DNA from: Adiantum capillus-veneris
Taxonomy: Eukaryota > Streptophyta > Polypodiopsida > Polypodiales > Pteridaceae
DNA: 62,000 nucleotides
Reading direction: 5' to 3'
Assembly (NCBI GenBank): GCA_014529385.2
Contig: CM043955.1
Coordinates: 148,383,640-148,445,639 of the forward strand
In this document: positions 45,461 to 56,510 of the stretch, one piece after another
How the letters are laid out: the number at the start of each line of letters is the position of its first letter
Numbering within the stretch: the stretch's first letter is position 1
Translations under genes and position numbers: made by a program
The notes under the pieces: model-generated
Databases searched by the model: none
What the model was told of the DNA's origin: nothing
Seen by the model: only the letters and a program-made list of their open reading frames with translations

Positions 45461-47519
45461 TCATCGTGAAAGTGCATCGGCAACTTGATTGTGCTTACCA
45501 GCTATGTGAGCAATATGGAAATTAAATTGCGAAAGAAAATTTGCCCACCTCATTTGTTTGTCGGAAAGTTTGGTTTGCGTCATGAAATACTTGAGACTTT
45601 GGTGGTCGATTCGTAGTATAAATGGAGTCCCCAATAGGTAGTGCTTCCATGTATCTAGGGCATGTAGAACAGCTAAAAGCTCTTTCTCATAAATGCCCAA
45701 GACTCGTTCATCACTATTGAGCCTTCGGCTCTCATATGCTATGGCATGCCCTTCTTGAAGCAAAACCGCTCCAAGGCAATCACCACAAGCATCACATTGG
45801 ACCTCAAATGGTTTTGAGAGATCCGGAAGCACGAGGGCTGGTTGGGAAGTAAGCTTCTCTTTGAGTTTTTCAAAAGCATTTTGCTCCTTAGCAGTCCATA
45901 CAAACTTAACGTTCTTCTTCGTTAAGTCGTGTAGTGGTCCTGCTACTTGAGAGAATTTTGCTATGAAGCGTCTATCGTATGCACACATACCAATAAAGCT
46001 TCTTAGCTCATGTAGATTCCTTGGTTTAGGCCATGATTTTATTACCTCTAACTTTGATGGATCCATACGAATACCATCGTGAGAGATAATATGACCTAGA
46101 TATTGAATCTCTTGAAGGAAGAATTCACTTTTCTTTCGGTTGAGAAAAAGTTTGTTCTCCCTCAAGGCTTGAAAAATCACTTGGAGATGTTGCTTATGTT
46201 CCTCCAAAGACTTGGAGTAGATGATGATATCATCAAAGAACACTCCAGTGAATTTACGATATGGTCTAAAAATTTTCTCCATGACACGATTGAAAGTAGC
46301 TGGTGCATTAGTCAAGCCAAAAGGCATGACTAGATATTCATAAAGACCAAATGTTGTGCGAAACACGGTATTTAGGATATCTTCATCCACTATCCTTATT
46401 TGATGATAGCCACTCTTAAGGTCAATCCTACTGAAGTAGGTAGAGCCTTGTAGCTTATCAAACAGATCTTCTACCCGAGGCACGGAAAATCTGTTTTTGA
46501 TAGTGATATGGTTTAGTGCTCGATAGTCCACACACATACGGTATGTACCATCTTTCTTTTGCACTAAAAGGACTGGAGAACAAAAGGGAGAGGAACTAGG
46601 CCTCACCATCCCTTTGTCTACCAATTCCTGTACTTGCCTCATAATCTCCTCTTGTTGAGCTTGTGAGACTCGATAAGGAGGTTTGTTAGGCGGTGAGCTT
46701 CCTGGAAGGAGCTCAATACGATGGCCATCATCCCCTCGTTTTGGAGGTAGGTCCATAGGGATATCATCGATGAACACATCTTGGAATCCTTTTAGAAAAG
46801 TAGACAAGTCTAACTCTTCTTGATTCCTATCATTTTCATTTGATGAAACATTATTAGCTTTTAGAGACTCTTTGACATAAATCATGTACGCATAAACTGA
46901 GCTCTTCATTGATTTATCAAAAGAAAGAGGATTTACAAGTGGAATAGTGCGACCACGCTCACTAGCATCTATATACATGTTCTTTCCCCTGTAGGTGAAG
47001 TAAATTCTCCTTTCAGGGAACTTCATGTTGGCAGCCATGCGATCAAACCATGGTGCCCCTAGGATAACATCCTGATGTTGGAGAGGAGAGATGAAGAAGT
47101 CTTCTTTGTCGACATAGCTTTGGACATGAAGCCTCAACTTCCCAATCAAGGGAGTAAAGGAGGCTTGTTGTCCCTTGAAAGCTGCATCAGCTGTTACTAT
47201 ATCTCCCATCTCAAAAGCTTGAATGCCCAACTTGGTGGCCAACTCTATTGATATGAAGTTGAGAGTAGAGCCAGGGTCAAACAAGATGAAGGCATCATGC
47301 TCTCTTACCTTTCCCCAAGCATAGGAGAGTGATGATCCTTTGCAATGAGCATCCTCTTTTGGAGCTTCGATGGTGGAAGCCCTAGGAGTCTCATTGCGAG
47401 TATTCTTCTTGGGGCAAGAACGATAGCCATGTCCTTGCTCCCCACACTTGAAACATTTATGGTCCTTGAAAAAAGCTTCAAGCTGTTCAGGAGAGAGTTT
47501 GTTTTTACCTTTGTAAACT
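45461..47519 (-). pseudogene. Chromovirus zinc knuckle, protease, reverse transcriptase and RNase H
   Basis: Minus-strand frame open from about 47519 to TGA 45461-45463. A CCHC knuckle (CFKCGEQGHGYRSC) is at 47414-47455. The protease begins LFDPGSTLNFIS, the DPGS form seen in many plant Ty3 elements. Reverse transcriptase has YRMCVDYRALN, LKSGYHQIRI, MPFGLTNAPATF and the catalytic VFFDDIII around 46230. RNase H has VQCDACGDCLGAVL and closes at AGKHNQVADALSR before the stop. Apart from that stop the part is well preserved. A one-base frameshift near 47510 separates it from the Gag frame; it might be normal for the family or a lesion. Confidence 0.9.
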
Positions 47520-47535
47520 CCCTCTCCTTGGACCG

Positions 47536-47566
<31 letters not shown>

Positions 47567-48753
47567 GAAGTGCCTTGGGAATTATTTTGAGCATTGGATT
47601 TCCCCTTTACATCATTTTTATCTTTGTTTTCCATGGGCTTGACATTACGTCTAGCCCCTTGATGGAAATTGATGTGTGAAGCAACCATGGTGTGGTGGAT
47701 TACTTCGGTAATAGTACCAGGCCGTTGAGAGTTGATGTATTCGGCCATCTCTTCAGGTAATCCCGCATAGAATCGCTGTCTTTGCTCGGCAAAGTCTATC
47801 TTTTGAAAGACAGTAGCTTTGAGATGTAAATCTCAAAACTTGTCTACATACTTGTTGATAGACTCATGAGAGAGAAGCCTCAAGCCGCGCCATTCGGTAA
47901 GAACTTTATCTTTAGTATCACTTGGAAGAAATTGCTTCATGATGGAAACTCGTAGAGTTTTCCATGTCTTTGGGGCTTCTCCATTGCCACGAAGGCTAGC
48001 CCACCATTGACGAGCTGATTTTTGGAAGTTCATAGCTACATGGCGTAGCTTGGAGGACTCTCTGAAGCCCTCGTCCCCAAAGGACGCATCAAATTGCTGG
48101 ATGAAGGCCAACACTTTGTCGGTAGCACCAAAGGTGCCATCGTAGGTGAGAAAAGAGATACTTTTTCCTCCCTCCTTGAACTTCTTTAGCTTTTGTGACC
48201 TTCGCCATGCAGGAAATGATTTGCGATGTCCTCCCCTCTTGTATTCTCTAGGAGAATAGCCATAACTTTCATCGGAAGAGGAGGAAGGTGAAGAAGAAGG
48301 AGAAGAGGGTGACCTATTCCTAGCCCTTTTCTTCCTTTGTTTCCTCTCTTGCCTTTCAGAGTGATGAGGAGAAGGACTATAGGTTGCTCTTTTCCTCTTG
48401 GGAGGAGTAGGCGATCGTCTAGACCGCCGTCTTCGTGGAGCCACCTCTTCAGAAGAACTTAGACTTTCATTGCTTTCTTTCTCTTTGGATTCCTCCTCTC
48501 GAATGGGAGAGAGTCTTCTTTTGGGGGTCTCTTCAAGAGGCCTCCTAAGCTCTCTCTCCTCTGGGAGAGGAAGGGAAATTCCATAAGCACGAAGTTGTTA
48601 AGTAACTTCGGCTTGCAAAACAGGGTTTCCCATAGCTTGTTGCAACCTAGTGATGAGATAATTCACAAACATGGGAGCATCATCATTAGCACCTTCATGT
48701 GCAAAATCAAATCTATCAATGTTCATTCTACTCTCTTGATTATTGTCAGCCAT
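47520..48753 (-). pseudogene. Chromovirus Gag, two in-frame stops
   Basis: ATG at 48753 (MADNNQESRMNIDRFDF). TAA at 48598-48600 and TGA at 47833-47835 break an otherwise continuous frame. After a basic Arg/Ser-rich block (RRRRSRRSPTPPKRKR) comes a Gag core: FLTYDGTFGATDKVLAFIQQ, ARQWWASLRG and FLPSDTKDKVLTEWRGLRL. It continues past the TGA with FAEQRQRFYAGLPEEM and HTMVASHINFHQGAR. An (AAC)n-coded Asn run lies at about 47537-47565, just before the frameshift into the zinc-knuckle frame. Confidence 0.85.
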
Positions 48754-49167
48754 GTTAACAAAATTTATGTTTATACTTAGTGTATGCTTTGGCAATACAA
48801 AACCTTAGTTGCCACTCCTCTTAGCCTTTGAAAATCGGCTCTTAAGTATCTACACCCACGGCTCAAAGTGGTTAATTATAGAGAGTAGAGGAGTAGGTCT
48901 AACATAGCAGAGTTGCCAAGGGCTAGCTCCTTTCGGACTTCTTATGGCTAAATAATGGTAAAGCCGTAGGCAAGTCTAAAAAGACTCCATTATTAAGTCC
49001 AAAGCTCCCGAGGTGTGCACCATCCCCCACATAGTGGGCTTAACAAAACCGATATTAGATCACAGTTCCACTTACTCTATTATAATTAGCAACATCAACC
49101 ATTTATAGGCTACTTAAGGGCCTCTCTTCTTAAGGAAGAAAAGAGAAACCAAATGCTCTGATACCAA
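48754..49167 (-). other. Chromovirus leader with primer-binding site
   Basis: About 410 bp between the 5' LTR and the Gag start, without a frame. The primer-binding site TGGTATCAGAGC is read on the minus strand at 49166-49155, one base from the LTR, and matches the 3' end of plant initiator tRNA-Met. Confidence 0.85.
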
Positions 49168-50735
49168 CATAATGGAATTTGCCTATTCAATTTGAGAGTA
49201 GCGGAATTTAATGAGAGTACTTTCAAGAAATGATTTTGTGAGCATAGCGGGTAGACATAATTGAAGATAGCAACATAATTAGAGAAATTAGTTAACTTGG
49301 CATGGACAATACTTTTGCAAGAGAGAGAATTTAGAGAACATGACAACAGTTGAGGACCGGATTTATGTGGAGCCGGTCCCCCCTCCAATAGGCATTTGTA
49401 TTATGATTTCTACCATAAAGAGAGACTTGTTACAATACATTCTTTGTGTTCCTTGTGACCTAAGTGAAGCAATGAAGATGGAAAGCTTCATGCGTCACCA
49501 ACATAACATAAACTTGAAGAAAGCTTTAACTATCCTAAGCCTCACTCCCAAGACCTCAAACACCTTCAAAGGTGGAGAGAGCTAGCAGGGAATGAGGGTA
49601 GGGAAGAGGAAGAAGAAACATTTCTTGGGAGAAAGAATTAGTTCCTCACTTATCATACTCTTGTTGCTAGCATACATAATAGCATAGTAATGAAGAAGAA
49701 GGAGATGGCAAGCTTAAGCATTGAAGCATGGCTCTTGGTTGGATTTGCACACCATAGCCAAGAGTGTTGGTGTAGGCTCTCAACCTTTTCTTGCTTGGAG
49801 AGGGAGCTCTTCCACTTTTCATAGCACACAATCAGAGTGCTTGTGAGTGTGTGTGGGTGAGTATACCCCCTAAGCACCCCCCTAGCTTGCTTGGGTCGAC
49901 CCCCCCTTGTAGCTCATGCTTGAAGCTCATATGATCCCTCCAGGCCTAGCCAATCACAAGCAGAAGCCATTACAAGCAACAGGGATAGCCTTGGGACAAG
50001 TGTCCCCCTTTCCCCTTTGAGAGAGAGGACTTGATAAATGCAAAAACAATTAGATAATTCAAGTAATTTATCATTGGACCCCTTTGAAGCCTAGCCAATA
50101 GGCTTCAAGCAACACATGAAGGTAACATGGGTAGGGACCTGACATGTGTCCTTGCTGCCTCTTCAAGCTGGGGCTTCCCTTGTGAGTGTGAGTGTGTGTT
50201 CTCTCTCTAATCCCTAGGAAAAGGGCTCGCCCCCCCTCTTGTAGGGATGCTTTTGACTTTAGGAGCTCAAGCACCTTAGTCATCAAGCATGACAAAGCAC
50301 TTGGACTAGGGGGTATTCCCACAAGCATCTCAGGCAAGCATGTCAAGGCACCTCAAGCACCTTAATCAAGCGGCAATTCAAGCACCTCCAGCACGACAAA
50401 CACCTCAAGCACGACAAGCACCTCAAGCAGGACAAACACCTCGAGCTTGGGCCGGGTTCCCACCTCAAGCTCAGCCCTAGCTTACCTAAGGTCAAAGGAC
50501 TTTTACACACATTATTGGAAGTCTTCAATGAAGCTAACCCTAAGCTCCAATGGTTAGCCTTGCTCTTGATAGACCATCTCCCATTTGGGCCCCTTTACTA
50601 TTGGCCCCGTGTTGAGATAGATCTATAAGCACATATCTATATCTTAACACTTGTTCCCGTTTATTCTCCCACATTAAGTGATCAATTTAATATGAGAAAA
50701 TCATTTGGGTTGGTTAGATATTAGATTTTATGACA
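49168..50735 (-). repeat. Chromovirus 5' LTR
   Basis: 1568 bp, matching 34143-35719. Its plus-strand first two bases are CA where the other LTR has TG, a change at the conserved terminus. It ends TTTTATGACA followed by the TTGCG duplication. Confidence 0.9.
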
Positions 50736-50740
50736 TTGCG

Positions 50741-50934
50741 TGTGTATGTGATCTGCCGCCACCACAACCACTATGGCACCTACGTCAACTTCTTCAAAAT
50801 GATAGGAGAGGGTACGAGAGAGAACAACACCAACTTGCAAAAACATCCCCAACATAGTAGGACAAAGTGGTGGAGAGAGCATCTTGCTTAAAGTGTCTTC
50901 AACCTTGCAAGACAAGATCCCATCTTATGGCATA
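50741..50934. other. Host DNA between the chromovirus and the copia element
   Basis: About 200 bp that continue in the same direction at 56511. Some codons (for example VSSTLQDKIPSYGIIY around 50890) may belong to the PPR pseudogene, but I cannot prove it. Confidence 0.4.
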
Positions 50935-50939
50935 ATTTA

Positions 50940-51162
50940 TGAAGTCGCGGAGCGGAGCGTGGGTCGACTCTCTCTCACACACACACACACACAGAGTGAG
51001 CTTACACAGTACAGTACGCAGAGAACTGTTAGAAGGGTTATCTCCCAATACCTTAGTATTCACAAAGTATAAGTTAGTATATACAAAGAGTTAGAGGGAA
51101 GTGAGTTAGGCGGGCGGCCAGCCATATCCGCATAAGAGGCCACTTGGGCTTTAATCCCAACA
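50940..51162 (-). repeat. Copia 3' LTR
   Basis: 223 bp from TGAAGTCGCGG to CCCAACA in plus orientation. It is short for a copia LTR but complete. Confidence 0.93.
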
Positions 51163-51246
51163 ACCTCCCACTTAAAGTCCAATGTGGCACTTTAAGTAAC
51201 TGTAAATCTATGAACATAAATGTACAAAGATTTACATGGCTGCCAT

Positions 51247-54200
51247 CTATCCAATGCCCAATAACTCACGACAATGCACAAAGCCCTCTCCTGGAAGTCC
51301 CTTTGTGAGTAGATCAGCAGGATTGTCCTTGGTGTGGATCTTCAGCAGTTGTATCTGCTTGCCTTCAAGTACTTCCCTAATGAAGTGATATTTCACATCA
51401 ATATGCTTAGTCTTCGAATGGAACACTGGATTCTTTACCAATTGTATAGCACTTTGACTATCACAATATAACTCTGGCATATCTTCATTGATTCCCAAGT
51501 CTACAACCAATCTACCAAGCCAAATAGCTTCTTTGCATGCCTCATTTGCTGCAACATACTCAGCTTCTGTAGTAGACTGCGTAACACAATCTTGTAATCG
51601 AGATCGCCATGATATGGCACCTCCAGCCAATGTAAAGACATAGCCTGATGTAGATCTCCTCTTATCCAAGTCTCCTGCATAATCTGAGTCAGTGTATCCT
51701 CTAACACTCAAATCCTTACTACCATAGCATATGCGCATACTCTTTGTATGTTTTAAGTATCTCATGATACCTTTCACTGCCTCCCAATGTTTCTTGCCGG
51801 GATTTGACATATATCTGCTAACCACTCCCACTGCAAATGCAATATCCGGACGTGTAGCAATCATTGCATACATCAAACTACCCACTGCAGACGCATATGG
51901 AATCTTATCCATTTCAGCCTTTTCTTCCTCAGACACAGGACAATCTTGTTTGCTAAGTTTCACATATGGTGTCAATGGAACACTCAATGCCTTTCCCTTC
52001 TCCATATTGAAACGTTGCAAAACCTTGTCAATATACTCTGTTTGAGATAACCAAATCAACTTCTTTGATCTGTCTCTCTCAATGCGCATACCAAGTATAT
52101 GACTTGCCTCACCCATGTCTTTCATGTCAAACGATTTTGCCATCTTTGACTTCAAAGCTGAAATTTCTTCCAAGTGTTTGCCAACAATCAACATGTCATC
52201 CACATACAAAATAAGGATCAGCCAACTGTTATCCTTAGCCTTCTTTGTATATAGACAGTGATCGAACTCACTACGTTTGTAGCCTTGAGAAAGCATAAAC
52301 TGGTGGAACTTATGGTACCATGCCCTCGGTGATTGTTTTAAGCCATAAAGACTCTTTAACAACTGGCATACCAAATGTTCCATGCCTTTCTCAACAAACC
52401 CTTCTGGCTGCTGCATGTAAATTTCCACATCTAAATCACCATGCAAGAACGCTGTCTTGACATCCATTTGGTGCAACACCAAATCCAATATAGCAACCAA
52501 TGCAAGAAAGCATCTCAATGTAGTCATCTTGACCACTGGAGAGAAGACTTCATCAAAGTCAATGCCTTGTTCTTGCTTAAAGCCCTTGGCAACAAGCCTT
52601 GCTTTGTACTTTGGCTGACTATCATGAGCGGTGATCTTATACCTGTAAACCCATTTACAAGGTAGAGCCTTTTTGCCCTGTGGTAATTTAACCAACTTCC
52701 ATGTCTGGTTTTTATGCAGAGCTGTCATCTCTGACTGCATGGCCAACTGCCATTTTTTCGAGTCAACCACTTGTAATGCTTCCTTGTAACAAGATGGTTC
52801 TCCGCAATCTGTGAGCATGACATAATTTAGAGATGGCACATAACAATCAGGTGGTTTGGAGACACGCTCAGAACGTCTCACCACAACTGATTCTGCCTCT
52901 CTAGCCACTATAGGCTGTTCCTGAGCTTGACCATGCGGTCTTGATGTGCTAGCACTAGGTCCATCTTCCCTGAAGACAACTCTTCTGATCTCCTCTGTCT
53001 TCTGTGGCTTAGCGTGAAACTTGGCTTCATTGAAATGCACATCATTGCTACGAATAAGCTTTCTGGACTCAGGATCCCAAAGCCGGTAACCCATCTCGCC
53101 CGATTCTCCGTAGCCAAGAAATATACACTTCTTGCTCTTTGGTTCTAACTTATTTCTGAACTCCTTAGGAATATGGCTATAAGCTTCACAACCAATGACT
53201 CTGAGATGCTTATACAAAGGTGCCTTGCCTGTCCATAGCATCTCGGCCACTGCACTCTTATCCAGAACCCTACTAGGAGACCTGTTGATCAAATGGACTG
53301 CTGTAGCCACTGCTTCCGCCCAAAATCCATCAGGCAACTCAGCATTTGACAACATGCTTCTGACCTTCTCTTGTATGGTCCTATTCATACGTTCTGCAAC
53401 CCCATTCTGTGAAGGATTATATGGTGCAGTAAGTTCCCGCTTAATCCCTTTTGCTTCACAAAAGTCTTGAAAAGCTTTGGAAACGTACTCTCCACCATTG
53501 TCAGTTCTCAAGCACTTCAACTTCTGACCACTCTGATTCTCCACCAGCTGCAAGAATGTCTTAAAGACCTTGAGCACCTCATCCTTGTGCTTCAAGAAGT
53601 AAACCCATACTTTGCGAGAATAGTCATCTATGAATGTACAAAAGTACGCTGCTCCCCCTAGTGACAAACTAGGCATTGGGCCGCATAGATCACTGTGTAC
53701 AAGAGCTAACCGTTCGTCCCTACGATTCCTCTTTGATCTGTGCGGTTCCTGTGTTTGCTTACCATAAACACAATGCTCACAAAACTCAAAATCTTGAAAT
53801 GAAAAGCCAGGCAAATAACCATAATGAGAAAGTATTTCCATTCCTCTTTTTGACATATGTCCCAACCTACGATGCCACAGTGACACACTTGGCTGCTCAA
53901 TCACATTAATTACATGGTTTTTAACCTCTGAAACATGTAAAGTGTACAGAGTTCCTGACTTGCTGCCATGTGCTACAGTCATCGAACCTTTGGAGATCTT
54001 CCAAGCGCTGTTCCCAAAAACTGTCACATAACCCGCATCATCCAACTTCCCTGTACTAATCAAGCTCTTTCGGATTGCTGGAACATGTCTGACATTCTTG
54101 AGCCATAAAGAAGAGCCATTCTGAAACTTCAACTGCACATCTCCCACTCCAAGTATGTCACAAACTTGCTCATTGCCAAGTCTGACATAATCTTTAGTAG

Positions 54201-55221
54201 CCACATATGATGTAAACCACTCTTTGTGCAGAGAAACATGTAAAGATGACCCTGAGTCGATAATCCAATCACTCATAGCATGTCCATCCTCTGCAGTCAA
54301 GAAAACAGAATCAAGATTACTTGTAAGGAAGATGTCACCAGCTGCTATACCAGAATCACTGTCTGAACCAGATCCTGTGACATTCACCTCTTCAATCTTC
54401 ACTGAACTCTTCTTTTCATCTTGCTCAGAACTCTTTGTTTTTCCTTTTTCTTGTTTCCACTTCGTACAGTCTCGCTTCATGTGACCCTTCTTGCCACAAT
54501 GGTAGCATTCTATGTCATCCTTTGACTTCAAATCACGAGACTTACTTCGGTTTTGTGCCTTCTTACCCTTCTTCTCTTTAAACTGTTGTCTCCCTCGAAC
54601 GACCAAAGCACTATTGCCTTTGCCTTTGGCAATGTTCTTCCTGTTCACTTCCTCTGTGAGCAAGCTGCCTTCTACATTGGCACTTGTAAGACCTTCTGGC
54701 GCGATAGAATTACTTAACGTTGTACGAAGAGTATCCCAACTGTCTGGCAAAGTGATTAAGAGAAACATAGCCTTCACTGAATCTGGAAAGACTATCTCCT
54801 GTGCTGTTAACTGGCTGAAAATTGTGTGAAATTCATTCAGATGATTTGACATGGCTGTCCCTTCCTTCATCTTCAAATCCACCAATTTCTTGAGCCAGTA
54901 AATCTGAGAAGCAGCACTTTGTTTCTCGTACATACCACATAGCTTTTGCCATATGCCATACGCTGTAGTCTCTTCTGCTACGTTGAAGTAAACATTTTCT
55001 GCCAGTGTCAGCATGATTGTGGAACAAGCTAACTCGTCAAGCTCTTCCCACTCATCTTCAGCCATACCTTCTGGTCTCTCCCCTTTGAGCTTCAGTGGCT
55101 TCACTTGTTTTTTCTGCACCAAAACCTGCCAAATCTGCTTCTTCCAGAATGGAAAGTTTGTGCCATCCAGCTTCTTTATGTTGTGAAGAGTCTCACTTTG
55201 AGAAGATGCCATATCTGCCAA
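51247..55221 (-). CDS. Copia Gag-Pol polyprotein
   Basis: 1324 codons, ATG at 55221. Gag spans about residues 1-230 (LDGTNFPFWKKQIWQVLVQK, then TLPDSWDTLRTTL). A zinc knuckle CYHCGKKGHMKRDC is at about 237-250. Protease WIIDSGSSLHVS is at about 320, and pre-integrase LWHRRLGHMSKRGMEIL follows. Integrase has HSDLCGPM (about 508), TDNGGEY (about 572) and NGVAERMNRT (about 608). Reverse transcriptase runs from about 850 with QMDVKTAFLHGDLD and catalytic LYVDDMLIVG (about 1006). RNase H has SDYAGDLDKRRSTSGY, TEAEYVAANEA (about 1220) and DSQSAIQL, ending with the KHIDVKYHFIRE region. All catalytic motifs are present, the length is normal for the family and there is no stop, so it looks functional. 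The polyprotein would be cut by its own protease in cytoplasmic particles and the integrase would act in the nucleus (family knowledge). Confidence 0.97.
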   Translation of the reverse strand: MADMASSQSETLHNIKKLDGTNFPFWKKQIWQVLVQKKQVKPLKLKGERPEGMAEDEWEELDELACSTIMLTLAENVYFNVAEETTAYGIWQKLCGMYEKQSAASQIYWLKKLVDLKMKEGTAMSNHLNEFHTIFSQLTAQEIVFPDSVKAMFLLITLPDSWDTLRTTLSNSIAPEGLTSANVEGSLLTEEVNRKNIAKGKGNSALVVRGRQQFKEKKGKKAQNRSKSRDLKSKDDIECYHCGKKGHMKRDCTKWKQEKGKTKSSEQDEKKSSVKIEEVNVTGSGSDSDSGIAAGDIFLTSNLDSVFLTAEDGHAMSDWIIDSGSSLHVSLHKEWFTSYVATKDYVRLGNEQVCDILGVGDVQLKFQNGSSLWLKNVRHVPAIRKSLISTGKLDDAGYVTVFGNSAWKISKGSMTVAHGSKSGTLYTLHVSEVKNHVINVIEQPSVSLWHRRLGHMSKRGMEILSHYGYLPGFSFQDFEFCEHCVYGKQTQEPHRSKRNRRDERLALVHSDLCGPMPSLSLGGAAYFCTFIDDYSRKVWVYFLKHKDEVLKVFKTFLQLVENQSGQKLKCLRTDNGGEYVSKAFQDFCEAKGIKRELTAPYNPSQNGVAERMNRTIQEKVRSMLSNAELPDGFWAEAVATAVHLINRSPSRVLDKSAVAEMLWTGKAPLYKHLRVIGCEAYSHIPKEFRNKLEPKSKKCIFLGYGESGEMGYRLWDPESRKLIRSNDVHFNEAKFHAKPQKTEEIRRVVFREDGPSASTSRPHGQAQEQPIVAREAESVVVRRSERVSKPPDCYVPSLNYVMLTDCGEPSCYKEALQVVDSKKWQLAMQSEMTALHKNQTWKLVKLPQGKKALPCKWVYRYKITAHDSQPKYKARLVAKGFKQEQGIDFDEVFSPVVKMTTLRCFLALVAILDLVLHQMDVKTAFLHGDLDVEIYMQQPEGFVEKGMEHLVCQLLKSLYGLKQSPRAWYHKFHQFMLSQGYKRSEFDHCLYTKKAKDNSWLILILYVDDMLIVGKHLEEISALKSKMAKSFDMKDMGEASHILGMRIERDRSKKLIWLSQTEYIDKVLQRFNMEKGKALSVPLTPYVKLSKQDCPVSEEEKAEMDKIPYASAVGSLMYAMIATRPDIAFAVGVVSRYMSNPGKKHWEAVKGIMRYLKHTKSMRICYGSKDLSVRGYTDSDYAGDLDKRRSTSGYVFTLAGGAISWRSRLQDCVTQSTTEAEYVAANEACKEAIWLGRLVVDLGINEDMPELYCDSQSAIQLVKNPVFHSKTKHIDVKYHFIREVLEGKQIQLLKIHTKDNPADLLTKGLPGEGFVHCRELLGIG

Positions 55222-56264
55222 ACTGCTTACTCCTGAGAAAAATCCGGCAGAGTTTCCCCTGTAAACTGGCCTCTGTACACAGTAAACAAGCTGTAATCAA
55301 CAAGCTGAACACCTCTCCTCAGGAACTGTCAGTATTTTGAAAATTTTTGACAGAGTCTTCCCTGTAAACTGAGCTATGGGAACCAAAAGATAGCTCAAAA
55401 AACAATCATAAATAGCTGACCAGTGACAAATCTAAAAAATCTCTGTAATATGCTGTCCTGTAAGCATACACTGTCTCCTCTCTGGGCAATGACAGAACCT
55501 GTATCTGTCTCAAGACTGAACCCTGAACAATGCCTCAACGGCCTGACGCATAAGATGCAATCCAGTGTCTACACAAAGTCATACATCCTAAGGGATAAGA
55601 GTCGCCGAAGAGGATGCGTGTAGAGGGGAACTCCAGCAACCTAATCCACCTCACACTGGGTAACCCAGCCCCCAGTGCTTGGCTTCAAAAAACCTCACAC
55701 ACGACCCTCTCAGATGGCTCAGTAAACTGCCCAGAACTAGCATACATCCTATAATAGACCAATCACTGTCCTATGACCGCTGCGGCGGTCTGTCTGCTAG
55801 CGTGACTCACAACTAGCAGACCCACAATCACAGTACATCAATCTGCAATACATGCCAGTGGTGTCAAGCCGTCGTATGGCAACACCTCCCCTGGAACCTC
55901 ACAAGCACAAGAAGTAACAATGCAGACTGCAATATATATATCTGATGATATATATGTGTACCTGGTCTATAGATGATGCTCTGAAGACTAATAAGTGATG
56001 TATGTCGATGCCGATATTGATGTCGACCACCTCCTGCTTGCCAATCTACACAAGACGGATTTCTTTGCGGCTGAAATCTATCTTCTGTTGTAGTGCTCAG
56101 AACGAAATTCTGAGGGCATAAACGGCTTCCAAAGGGGGGTAAAACGACAGGTCACCTGCTGGAAACGCTCCCGGAACGCCGAGTGTGAATTTTCGAACTC
56201 CGGATCCAAAATCTGCCGAAAAAGTGCGCGCGCGCGCGATTGCGCAAATCCGCACTGAACCAAG
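55222..56264 (-). other. Copia leader
   Basis: About 1.04 kb between the primer-binding site and the Gag start, unusually long relative to its 227-bp LTR. It contains several short repeats of AACTGACCTC/CTGTAAACTG type (for example CCCTGTAAACTG at about 55257 and 55362) and an alternating GC run at 56226-56237. Confidence 0.8.
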
Positions 56265-56276
56265 GCTCTGATACCA
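56265..56276 (-). promoter_or_regulatory. Copia primer-binding site
   Basis: TGGTATCAGAGC on the minus strand, two bases inside the 5' LTR, complementary to plant initiator tRNA-Met. Confidence 0.92.
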
Positions 56277-56278
56277 AT

Positions 56279-56306
56279 TGAAGTCGCGGAGCGGAGCGTG
56301 GGTCGA

Positions 56307-56338
<32 letters not shown>

Positions 56339-56505
56339 GTGAGCTTACATAGTACAGTACGCAGAGAACTGTTAGAAGGGTTATCTCCCAATACCTTAGT
56401 ATTCACAAAGTATAAGTTAGTATATACAAAGAGTTAGAGGGAAGTGAGTTAGGCGGGCGGCCAGCCATATCTGCATAAGAGGCCACTTGGGCTTTAATCC
56501 CAACA
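56279..56505 (-). repeat. Copia 5' LTR
   Basis: 227 bp, matching 50940-51162. Confidence 0.93.
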
Positions 56506-56510
56506 ATTTA

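Larger units (their letters stand above)
34138..50740 (-). mobile_element. Ty3/gypsy chromovirus, split by a nested element
   Basis: A complete LTR element from 34143 to 50735, flanked by the 5-bp target duplication TTGCG at 34138-34142 and 50736-50740. LTRs are 34143-35719 and 49168-50735. Its sense is minus, so the right LTR is the 5' one. The primer-binding site is at 49155-49166. Gag, zinc knuckle, protease, reverse transcriptase, RNase H, integrase and a C-terminal chromodomain follow in the order of a chromovirus. The integrase frame is interrupted by the 7.9-kb element at 36449-44325; without it the element would be about 8.7 kb. It is also disabled by in-frame stops at 48598-48600, 47833-47835 and 45461-45463, and a frameshift near 47510. 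The LTRs differ at roughly two dozen sites by eye, so it is the oldest of the three right-hand insertions. Confidence 0.93.
50935..56510 (-). mobile_element. Intact Ty1/copia retrotransposon
   Basis: Element 50940-56505 with the 5-bp duplication ATTTA at 50935-50939 and 56506-56510. LTRs of 223 and 227 bp differ at two single bases plus microsatellite length in a CTCTCACACACA tract. The primer-binding site is at 56265-56276, and a purine-rich tract (AAGTGGGAGGT on the minus strand) adjoins the 3' LTR at 51163. The interior encodes one full polyprotein. Matching LTRs, a clean duplication and an unbroken frame mark it as the youngest insertion here and possibly able to move (inference). Confidence 0.95.
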
